From contig NZ_LT605203.1 in NCBI RefSeq assembly GCF_900089495.1, positions 3,199,547-3,263,546 on the forward strand: DNA of 64,000 bases. The letters run 5' to 3'. A program made the translations under genes and the position numbers. This DNA is from Thiomonas sp. X19. GTDB taxonomy: Bacteria > Pseudomonadota > Gammaproteobacteria > Burkholderiales > Burkholderiaceae_C. Numbering within the stretch: the stretch's first letter is position 1; every line of letters starts with the position of its first letter. Of the stretch, positions 57,391 to 64,000 are shown piece by piece. The notes beneath the pieces are model-generated. The model did not search any database and was not told where the DNA came from. It worked only from the letters and a program-made list of their open reading frames with translations.

Positions 57391-58322
57391 CACGGTTTGG
57401 GGATGGTCAAGCGGGCGACGTTGTTGTTGGTCCTGGGGGTCAGATCGACAGGCTTGCCGTCGAGGCTCACCTGGGTTTGAGCTGCATTGCCCACCACGAG
57501 TTGCAGCGGAAAATCTTGCTGGGACAGAGCGATGCTTTGCTGGCCTGCAGCAGCAACAAGGCCCGAAAACAAGACGGTGCCCTGGCTGCTGGTCACCTGA
57601 ACCCAGCTCTCGGCGGCGGCCTGAATGCTGAGTGCTGGTCCGGCGGCTGCGGCCACCGGGCTGCTGGATGCTGCGGCCGGCTGCGGGAATTGCCGTGAGC
57701 CGGCACCGGAATCGGTCGCGGCAGGAGCCGCTGCCGCCGATGCCGAAGCGATGGCCAACGGGTTGGCGCTCGGCATCTTCGCCATGATCGATGGCGTAGC
57801 CGAGGGCAATACAGGCGACGAACTCGCTTGCGCCAACACAGCGGAAGCCGGCTTCGCGGGCATGGTCTGGGGCAGCCACTTCGCCAGATCCTCCGCATGG
57901 GGCAGAAAGAACACCAGCAGCGCAGCGATGACAAGTCCCGCCACCGCCAGCCACCAGAGCTTGCGCGCACCATGTCCCCCCCCTGCAGGAGCCGCGGGCA
58001 CGGGCTTGCCGGAACTCGTGGCTGTTGGTCGGGTCGGGATGGTTTTGGCATGCGGCAGCGGCGGCAGCACCTGCATGATGGCCTCGGTGTCGGCCTTTAG
58101 CGCCTTGCTCGCGGCGCGAAGCAGGCCGCGAGCGAAGGCCGTGTCTGGCAGGCGCTCCCAATCTCCAGCCTCGAGCGCCAGGATCTTGTCGGACGACACC
58201 TTGAGCTGAGTTGCGAGTTCGCTGGCGCTTTTACCCGCGGCCTCACGTGCGGCACGCAGCATGCCACCCGCCTGGGCACGCGCTGCGCGCTGCGCATCAG
58301 CCTGTGAATTGGAGCTTGTCAT
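57390..58322 (-). CDS. RodZ-like helix-turn-helix membrane protein
   Basis: 310 residues. Cytoplasmic HTH ([40 protein letters not shown]), Pro-rich linker, one membrane helix ([20 protein letters not shown] near 120-140), a long Ala/Ser/Pro periplasmic spacer, and a C-terminal DUF4115 beta domain ([37 protein letters not shown]). This is the RodZ layout, linking MreB filaments to the elongation machinery. Located between pilW and ispG, the usual site of rodZ. Confidence 0.92.
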   Translation of the reverse strand: MTSSNSQADAQRAARAQAGGMLRAAREAAGKSASELATQLKVSSDKILALEAGDWERLPDTAFARGLLRAASKALKADTEAIMQVLPPLPHAKTIPTRPTATSSGKPVPAAPAGGGHGARKLWWLAVAGLVIAALLVFFLPHAEDLAKWLPQTMPAKPASAVLAQASSSPVLPSATPSIMAKMPSANPLAIASASAAAAPAATDSGAGSRQFPQPAAASSSPVAAAAGPALSIQAAAESWVQVTSSQGTVLFSGLVAAAGQQSIALSQQDFPLQLVVGNAAQTQVSLDGKPVDLTPRTNNNVARLTIPKP

Positions 58323-58331
58323 CGGCTGAAA

Positions 58332-59183
58332 TCAGCGGGGAAGCAGGCTTGGGTCGTCAAACCTGCCCTGCTGGACGGCAATGGCCTCGCGCGAATCTGG
58401 AAAGCGCTGCTCCAGTTGCGTGGTCCAGCTGCTGGCATCCAGCGCATCGCCCGAGCGCCGCGCGATGAGAACACCCACCCAGAGCGATTGCGCGCTGGCG
58501 TACTTGCCGGAGTTGACGCGCTGGATATAGAACAGCGCATCCTTGAATTTGTTCTGGCGGTAAAGCACCAAAGCCAGATTGGTGGACAGCGCGGGGTTGG
58601 CTGGGTCGAGCGCGAAGCCGGCACGCAGCGTTTTCTCGGCCCCGGCAAGATCACCATCGCGGTACTGGCAAACACCGTAGGCCAGATCGGTGCGTTCCGG
58701 ATAACGGTAGCCGGGAACTGCCAAGGCGCGCTGGAACATGGTGAACGACTCGGCATAACGTCGATTGGTGCACAGGAACCAGCCATAGTTGTGCAGCGCA
58801 TCGGCATTGTTCGGCGCGATGGACAGCGCCTTGCGGAAGCTCTGTTCGGCCTGCGGGTTCTGGCCCAGGCTCATTTGAATCAGCGCCTGCATGGTGTAAG
58901 CCGGCACGTAGTCGGGAGCCTGGTCCAGCGCTTTGCCCACCTCGGAGAGTGCCACCTCGGCCTGACCGCGCTGGTAATAACCTTCGGCCAACTCCAGGCG
59001 GATTTGCGCGTTCTTGTCGGCCTCGGCGCTGCCCGTGCTGGGCGTCGCGCTCGTCGAGCCATTGCTTTGGGCTGGATGGCTGGCGCAGCCGCCGAGTTGC
59101 AACAAGGCAAAACCCAGCACCAGGATGGCGGGCGGCAGCGATGCGAAACAACCACGGTCAGTCCATCGGGTTTGCTTGTTCAT
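58332..59183 (-). CDS. pilW: Type IV pilus biogenesis lipoprotein PilW/PilF
   Basis: 283 residues. Lipoprotein signal PAILVLGFALLQLGGC, then at least five TPR units (IRLELAEGYYQRGQAEVALS, DYVPAYTMQALIQMSLGQNP, ADALHNYGWFLCTNRRYAES, GVCQYRDGDLAGAEKTLRAG, NLALVLYRQNKFKDALFYIQ). PilW/PilF helps the PilQ secretin assemble in the outer membrane. Placed directly between rlmN and rodZ, as is standard. Nine bp gaps on both sides. Confidence 0.93.
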   Translation of the reverse strand: MNKQTRWTDRGCFASLPPAILVLGFALLQLGGCASHPAQSNGSTSATPSTGSAEADKNAQIRLELAEGYYQRGQAEVALSEVGKALDQAPDYVPAYTMQALIQMSLGQNPQAEQSFRKALSIAPNNADALHNYGWFLCTNRRYAESFTMFQRALAVPGYRYPERTDLAYGVCQYRDGDLAGAEKTLRAGFALDPANPALSTNLALVLYRQNKFKDALFYIQRVNSGKYASAQSLWVGVLIARRSGDALDASSWTTQLEQRFPDSREAIAVQQGRFDDPSLLPR

Positions 59184-59192
59184 GGCATCAGT

Positions 59193-60356
59193 TCAGGTTG
59201 GACAAGCGGGCGGGCTCGCGGCCTCGACCCGAATGGGGATGACGGGCCGTGGCGGCACCGCGGATGACGTGCTTGCACGCGCTGGCTTGCGACTGGTGCG
59301 ATCTTGCACATCGCCAGCCAGTTGGCCGCAGGCGGCATCGATGTCGTCGCCGCGCGTCTTGCGCACCGTGGTGACGAAGCCCGCGTCCACCAGGATCTGC
59401 GCGAACGCAGCAATGCGCCCGGCAGGCGACCTTGCAAGGCCGGACTGCGGGAAAGGATTGAACGGGATGAGGTTGAACTTGCACGGAAAGCGGTTGTGCA
59501 ACAGACGGACCAACTGCCGGGCATGTTCGGGAGCGTCGTTCACACGGTCGAGCATGCAGTATTCGAAGGTGATGAAGTCGCGCGGGGCATGCGCCAGATA
59601 GCGCTCGCAGGCGCCCAGAAGCTCGGCCAGCGGGTATTTGCGATTGAGCGGGACGAGATCGTCACGCAGAGCGTCGTTCGGCGCGTGCAGGGAAACCGCG
59701 AGCGCGACGGGACAATCGGCCGCGAGCCGGTCGATCATCGGCACCACGCCCGAGGTGGACACGGTCACGCGGCGACGCGACAAACCATAGCCGTCGTCAT
59801 CGAGCATGGCCCGCAACGCTGGGATGAGCGCGCTGTAATTCTGCAGCGGCTCGCCCATGCCCATCATCACCACATTGGAGATGGCGCGCTCGCCGGCCGC
59901 CAGGCCGAGGGATTCGCGCATGCTGAACTCGGCGTGCCAGAGCTGCGCCAGGATTTCGGCCGTAGTCAGGTTGCGGCTGAAGCCCTGCGCTCCGGTGGAA
60001 CAGAAGCGGCAGGCCATGGCGCATCCCGCTTGCGACGAAACACACAGGGTGTTGCGCTGCGCCTCGGGAATGAACACGGTTTCCACGGCGTCGCCCGCAC
60101 CCACGTCGAACAGCCACTTCACCGTACCGTCACGCGAGCGCTGCTCGGTGAGCACCGGCAGGGATTCGATCCGGGCTGCGCCCTGCAACCAGGCCCGCAG
60201 AGGCTTGGCCAGATCGCTCATGCCGGCAAATTCGGCCACGCCCTTCTGGTGCATCCAGCGGAACACCTGGCGGGCGCGGAAGGGTTTTTCGCCATGCGCG
60301 GCGAACCAGTCCACCAGACCGGCACGGTCGAACTGAAGCAGGTTGGTGGTGGACAT
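59193..60356 (-). CDS. rlmN: 23S rRNA/tRNA m2A methyltransferase RlmN
   Basis: 387 residues from ATG 60356. Radical-SAM enzyme that methylates C2 of A2503 in 23S rRNA and A37 in some tRNAs. The cluster motif [11 protein letters not shown] is present, with SSQAGC just before; [40 protein letters not shown] and the catalytic Cys in [12 protein letters not shown] (family Cys355 equivalent) are intact. The C-terminal 35 residues are an Arg/Ser/Pro tail beyond the family end. 16 bp after ndk. Confidence 0.97.
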   Translation of the reverse strand: MSTTNLLQFDRAGLVDWFAAHGEKPFRARQVFRWMHQKGVAEFAGMSDLAKPLRAWLQGAARIESLPVLTEQRSRDGTVKWLFDVGAGDAVETVFIPEAQRNTLCVSSQAGCAMACRFCSTGAQGFSRNLTTAEILAQLWHAEFSMRESLGLAAGERAISNVVMMGMGEPLQNYSALIPALRAMLDDDGYGLSRRRVTVSTSGVVPMIDRLAADCPVALAVSLHAPNDALRDDLVPLNRKYPLAELLGACERYLAHAPRDFITFEYCMLDRVNDAPEHARQLVRLLHNRFPCKFNLIPFNPFPQSGLARSPAGRIAAFAQILVDAGFVTTVRKTRGDDIDAACGQLAGDVQDRTSRKPARASTSSAVPPRPVIPIRVEAASPPACPT

Positions 60357-60372
60357 GGCCGCGCAGCGGGAA

Positions 60373-60792
60373 TCAGCGAGTGAACACCCAGTTCGGCGGA
60401 AAGAAAAAGGCGATTTCGGTTGCCGCGTTCTCCGCACTGTCCGAACCATGCACGGCATTGGCGTCGATGCTGTCGGCGAAATCGGCGCGAATGGTGCCAG
60501 GGGCAGCCTTCTTCGGGTCGGTCGCACCCATCAGCTCACGGTTCTTGGCAACGGCATTGCTGCCTTCCAGAACCTGCACCAGCACGGGGCCGGAAACCAT
60601 GAAATCGACCAGATCCTTGAAGAAAGGACGATCCTTGTGCACGGCGTAAAAGCCTTCGGCCTCGGCGCGGGAAAGATGCATCATGCGAACGGCGGCGACC
60701 TTGAGGCCGGCAGTCTCGAAGCGGTCGATGATCTTGCCGATACAGTTCTTGGCGACAGCGTCGGGCTTGATGATTGAGAGCGTGCGCTCCAT
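60373..60792 (-). CDS. ndk: Nucleoside diphosphate kinase
   Basis: 139 residues. Balances NTP pools by phosphate transfer through a His intermediate. [15 protein letters not shown] start, the Kpn-loop region, [20 protein letters not shown] and catalytic His in [16 protein letters not shown] are all present. GGAG before the ATG. It heads the ndk-rlmN-pilW-rodZ-ispG run after a 187-bp non-coding gap. Confidence 0.98.
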   Translation of the reverse strand: MERTLSIIKPDAVAKNCIGKIIDRFETAGLKVAAVRMMHLSRAEAEGFYAVHKDRPFFKDLVDFMVSGPVLVQVLEGSNAVAKNRELMGATDPKKAAPGTIRADFADSIDANAVHGSDSAENAATEIAFFFPPNWVFTR

Positions 60793-60979
60793 AAGGTTTT
60801 TTCTCCAGAAATCAAGTGATTAAAAATGAATTGTAAGGCGCTCACTCATGGCGAATGATGAACCTCCCAACCCTGAATTCAGCGCATCACCGGCCATTGC
60901 CGGGCCGCGCCAGGGCCACCCCAAGCTTGGCCTGCACACTCGCGGGGAGGAGTCCTCTTGCGAATGTCCCGGGGCAATT

Positions 60980-62929
60980 TCAACGCGGGAAGTTGCGTCG
61001 TTTGCCGCCCGGCCCCGGGCCCGCACGCGGACCCTGGCCGAACCCTTGCCCCAGGGCTGAACGCATCGGGTCAGGCTGGCCGCCGGAACCACCTTTCTTG
61101 CCACCACGGGCCGAGCGTGGCTTGTTGTTGCCACCATGGCCGCCGGCACCTTTGCCGAACAAGGCATCGACAGCGCTCATGGCATAGCTGTTGGGTCCCG
61201 GCTCGCGTTCAGGAAGCTGTCGGTCGTCGTGCTCATGACGCGGAGCCGCGCGACGTGCTTCGCGGGTGGCCCGGCCGAAGAGCGCATCCACCGCGCTCAT
61301 GGCGTAGCTGTTGGGGCCCGGCTCGCGCTCGCCGCTCGGGCCGCCACGCTCAGCATTGCCACGGCCGCCGGGGGGGCCTTCCGGCCGATCTTGATTGCGG
61401 CCATCGTTGCGTCCGGCTTGGCCACGCGATTCCTGCCGCTTGTCATTGCGTCCACCAGGCTTGCGCTGGGACTGGCCATTGACGCCATTGGCGCCATTGC
61501 CGCCCGGCTTCTGGCCCTTGGACCGGTCATCCAAACCCTGAACCGTGCCGGAATGGTTCATCATGGCCTTGACGTCTTCGCGCTCGATTTCCGCGAAATC
61601 GCCACGGCGCAAACCGGCGGGCAAGGCGATGGAGCCATAGCGCACGCGAATCAGGCGGCTGACCGTGAGGCCCACGGCCTCGAACAGGCGGCGCACTTCG
61701 CGGTTGCGCCCTTCGGCGATGATGACCCGATACCAGCGATTGGCGCCCTCGCCACCGGCTTCTTCCAGGCTCATGAAACGTGCGGGACCGTCGCTCAGGT
61801 CCACACCCCCCAGCAATTTCTGGCGTGCCGGGTCATCCACCTGCCCCAGCACACGCACCGCGTACTCGCGCTCGACGCCCTGGCTGGGGTGCATGAGCTT
61901 GTTGGCCAGTTCGCCCGAGGTGGTGAACAGCAGCAGACCTTCGGTGTTGATGTCGAGCCGGCCGATCGCCGTCCACTTCGCGTTCTGCACCCGCGGCAGG
62001 TTGCGGAACACCGTGGGACGGCCTTCCGGATCCTTGAAGGTCACGACCTCGCCCACTGGCTTGTGATAGACCAGCACCCGCGCTGGTGGCGGGCTGATGC
62101 GGAATTTGAGCGGCTTGCCATTGACGCGGATCTGGTCGCCAGGCTGAATGCGCTGGCCCAGATGCGCCGGCTCGCCGTTGACGGACACCAGGCCATCGAC
62201 GATGAGTTGTTCCATTTCGCGGCGCGACCCCACCCCGGCCTGGGCCAGGACCTTGTGCAGTTTCGGCGCTTCGGGTGATGGCGGCAGCACACGGCGGGCA
62301 CCGGGCTCGGCGGCTTCGGCGATTTCGACGGCACGGTCGAAATCGCCGGAAATGACCTCTTCGATGCGCACCGCGGGGACGTTTTTGGCCGGGCCGCGCA
62401 ACGGCGAGTTGTGCTTCTTTTTGCGCTGGTTCTGGTTTTGACGCGGACGATCGGGCCGGTTCGGGCGATCGGCACGCGCGGAACGCTCGGGCTGTGCCTG
62501 GTTGCCGTCAGCATCGTGTTGCGCTTCAGCCGGCGCGGTTTGCTGCGCCTCCGGCACGACAGATCCGGTTGGCCGGGTTTCGGTCTCTGCCAGGCTGGGC
62601 CCGGGGGCTTTGCGCTTGCGGCGCCGCGGCGCATCGCGCGGCGTCATGTCGTCGCCTGCGGTCTGCCCGGCTTGCGGGCTCGTGCCTTCGGCAGACCCTT
62701 CAGCGGCAACCGGATCGACGCTGGGCGCCGCGTTGCCCGGCGACGCGATCGAGTGCGGCTCGGAGCGGGCTGACTGCGTGCTTTCACCTTCATCGTGCGC
62801 CGGGGCTGCTGCTTCGACTGCCACGGCCTTGCGCCGCCGCGCCGGGCGCTGCGGTGCCGGTTCGGCAACCACCGGGGTGGCAGGGTTGGAGCTGGCGTCA
62901 GCGTCGGAGATGGATTCGTCGTGTTGCAT
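60980..62929 (-). CDS. rluB: Pseudouridine synthase RluB with long low-complexity extensions
   Basis: 649 residues, more than twice the catalytic core. Residues about 1-210 are Ala/Pro/Glu/Arg-rich and probably disordered. The S4 domain ([40 protein letters not shown]) and RsuA-type catalytic domain ([20 protein letters not shown] with catalytic Asp, [20 protein letters not shown]) run from about 220 to 455. The tail is Gly/Arg/Gln-rich and holds two copies of [19 protein letters not shown]. Modifies U2605-type positions in 23S rRNA. 34 bp after scpB, as in many bacteria. Confidence 0.95.
   Translation of the reverse strand: MQHDESISDADASSNPATPVVAEPAPQRPARRRKAVAVEAAAPAHDEGESTQSARSEPHSIASPGNAAPSVDPVAAEGSAEGTSPQAGQTAGDDMTPRDAPRRRKRKAPGPSLAETETRPTGSVVPEAQQTAPAEAQHDADGNQAQPERSARADRPNRPDRPRQNQNQRKKKHNSPLRGPAKNVPAVRIEEVISGDFDRAVEIAEAAEPGARRVLPPSPEAPKLHKVLAQAGVGSRREMEQLIVDGLVSVNGEPAHLGQRIQPGDQIRVNGKPLKFRISPPPARVLVYHKPVGEVVTFKDPEGRPTVFRNLPRVQNAKWTAIGRLDINTEGLLLFTTSGELANKLMHPSQGVEREYAVRVLGQVDDPARQKLLGGVDLSDGPARFMSLEEAGGEGANRWYRVIIAEGRNREVRRLFEAVGLTVSRLIRVRYGSIALPAGLRRGDFAEIEREDVKAMMNHSGTVQGLDDRSKGQKPGGNGANGVNGQSQRKPGGRNDKRQESRGQAGRNDGRNQDRPEGPPGGRGNAERGGPSGEREPGPNSYAMSAVDALFGRATREARRAAPRHEHDDRQLPEREPGPNSYAMSAVDALFGKGAGGHGGNNKPRSARGGKKGGSGGQPDPMRSALGQGFGQGPRAGPGPGGKRRNFPR
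61154..61330 (-). repeat. Tandemly placed 57-bp duplication in the rluB tail
   Basis: Two near-identical segments (61154-61211 and 61274-61330), 120 bp apart, encode [19 protein letters not shown] twice. The peptide is kept while the DNA differs at several third positions. Confidence 0.85.
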
Positions 62930-62963
62930 GGAGTCGGTGGTGTGGGGTACGGGTCAGGCCTGT

Positions 62964-63713
62964 TCAGGCGGCTGGCAGGGGATCGGACGCGGCAATGCTG
63001 TCGGAAGCCGCCGATTCGGATGGAACTGGGAATGTGGGGGATGGGAGCCATGCGGCAGCGTCTGCAGTGGCAGCGGGGGAAGATTCGGCGGCTTCGACGC
63101 CGTCGCCTGCCGCCGCTTGACTGACGGACGAAGGCTCGAACATGTCTTCAATCTCGCCGCCCAAGGGCAACAGATCGATTTGCTGCGGGTCGGCGCTGGC
63201 GACCTCGGCTTGCATCGCGGGAAGTTCGCCAATCGTGGCCACGCCGAGATCGTCGAGAAACTGGCGTGTGGTGGCGAACAGCACCGGCCGCCCCGGCCCT
63301 TCGCGATGGCCGATGGCCTCGATCCAGCCACGATCTTCCAACTGGCGCAGGATCTGCGCATTGACCGCCACGCCGCGAATGTCCTCGATATCGCCGCGCG
63401 TCACGGGTTGCCGGTGGGCGATGATGGCCAGCGTTTCCTGCACTGCGCGGGAGTAGCGCGGCGGCTTTTCGGGATTGAGTCGCTGCAGATAAGGCTGCAT
63501 GTCCTCACGGCTTTGCATGCGCCAGCCGCCAGCCACGGCGCGCAACTCCACGCCGCGCTCGCGCCAGTCGTGGCGCAAGTCGTCGAGCAGCAAGCGCAGG
63601 GTGTCGGCGCCGACCTGTTCGTCGAACAGGCTGCGCAGACGCTCAAGGCTCAAAGGTTGGGTGGCACACATCAGCGCGGTCTCGACGACCCGCTTGGCCA
63701 GTGCAATATTCAT
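62964..63713 (-). CDS. scpB: Segregation and condensation protein ScpB
   Basis: 249 residues. Two winged-helix domains: MNIALAKRVVETALMCATQP with LSLERLRSLF, then YSRAVQETLAIIAHRQPVTR, GDIEDIRGVAVNAQILRQLE and GRPVLFATTRQFLDDLGV. The last 70 residues are an Ala/Ser/Pro-rich tail. ScpB binds ScpA and SMC to form bacterial condensin. scpA is not adjacent in the window. 138 bp downstream of the partial gene at the window edge. Confidence 0.95.
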   Translation of the reverse strand: MNIALAKRVVETALMCATQPLSLERLRSLFDEQVGADTLRLLLDDLRHDWRERGVELRAVAGGWRMQSREDMQPYLQRLNPEKPPRYSRAVQETLAIIAHRQPVTRGDIEDIRGVAVNAQILRQLEDRGWIEAIGHREGPGRPVLFATTRQFLDDLGVATIGELPAMQAEVASADPQQIDLLPLGGEIEDMFEPSSVSQAAAGDGVEAAESSPAATADAAAWLPSPTFPVPSESAASDSIAASDPLPAA

Positions 63714-63851
63714 GCGTGTCAGGAATCGTGCGCCGATGGTGGGTTGCCGGAATGGGACTTCGGCAAGCGGGTTGCGTGAACCCTGGAAAACTGCTGCGGC
63801 GCGACGTGGGATCTATTTTAGCCCAGTCCGTCAGGCCAGGGCCACCTGCAT

Positions 63852-64000
63852 TCAGGTCGCGTCTGCTTGCTGTGCCGGATGTGCATTGACGAATGCCGGC
63901 AACTGCATGCAGGCGTCGAACAAGCGCATGAGGTCGGGAACGGCTTGCAGATCGCATTTGAAGCGCTGTGCGTTGCAGATCTGCGGAATCAGGCAGCAGT
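63852..64000 (-). CDS. Maleylacetoacetate isomerase-like (zeta GST), C-terminal end
   Basis: Only the last 48 codons are in the window: CCLIPQICNAQRFKCDLQAV, then PDLMRLFDACMQLPAFVNA and a stop at 63852-63854. The CxxPQxxNAxRFxxDL pattern followed by an 'ACxxLPAFxxAxPxxQPDA'-type end is that of MaiA, the glutathione-dependent enzyme of tyrosine breakdown. The start and catalytic N-terminus lie outside the window, so substrate class is inferred from this end only. Confidence 0.75.
   Translation of the reverse strand, partial: CCLIPQICNAQRFKCDLQAVPDLMRLFDACMQLPAFVNAHPAQQADAT

Overview
The window is high-GC DNA with long, tightly packed operons. Its housekeeping gene order (scpB-rluB, ndk-rlmN-pilW-rodZ-ispG-hisS-yfgM-bamB-der-hfq-hflX-hflK-hflC-hisZ-purA, and hemC-hemD-hemX divergent from ppc) is typical of Betaproteobacteria, order Burkholderiales. 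A Thiomonas-like lineage is my guess; the sequence alone does not prove it. No plasmid, phage or CRISPR signature was seen.

Layout. 1-5.4 kb: heme genes hemX'/hemD/hemC on the minus strand, divergent from PEP carboxylase. 5.5-14.3 kb: a plus-strand run of a PAP2 phosphatase, a three-part RND efflux pump, a response regulator and sensor kinase, then tRNA-Leu(CAA) and a terminator. 14.7-20.4 kb: a minus-strand KaiC-family signalling operon (small protein, KaiC-like ATPase, GGDEF/kinase-like protein, Crp/Fnr regulator). Its third gene is split by an ISAzo13-type insertion sequence, and its first gene has a frame break at an 11-G tract. 20.8 kb: a small collagen-like lipoprotein. 21.1-38.8 kb: an 11-gene minus-strand carbohydrate operon. 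38.8-44.3 kb: a visibly AT-richer island with a decayed fnr-type gene, an aquaporin, a ParB-like protein, BON and DUF3309 proteins, and two c-type cytochromes between inverted MITE-like repeats, followed by a transposase relic. 44.4-64 kb: conserved housekeeping genes, ending in the 3' end of a maleylacetoacetate isomerase-like gene.

The most interesting unit is the 17.6-kb carbohydrate operon. It joins stand-alone versions of two of the three parts of cyclic beta-1,2-glucan synthase (a PF10091/GH144-like glucanase and a GH94 phosphorylase-like protein, without the GT84 synthase) to phosphoglucomutase, glucose-6-phosphate isomerase, both pentose-phosphate dehydrogenases, transaldolase, transketolase, a DUF2090 aldolase-like protein, a HAD hydrolase and a MerA-like flavoprotein that has lost one redox cysteine. 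Read together it looks like a cytosolic route from a beta-glucan through glucose-1-phosphate into the pentose phosphate cycle. The link is inferred from gene content and translational coupling, not shown.

The KaiC operon is the second notable system. The ATPase keeps both P-loops but appears to lack the clock phosphorylation sites. The kinase-like partner has Gln in place of the H-box His and is cut by the IS. The first gene may be switched by slippage in a poly-G tract. An 80-bp palindrome-rich repeat has been absorbed in frame into two unrelated proteins, the RND permease and IspG.
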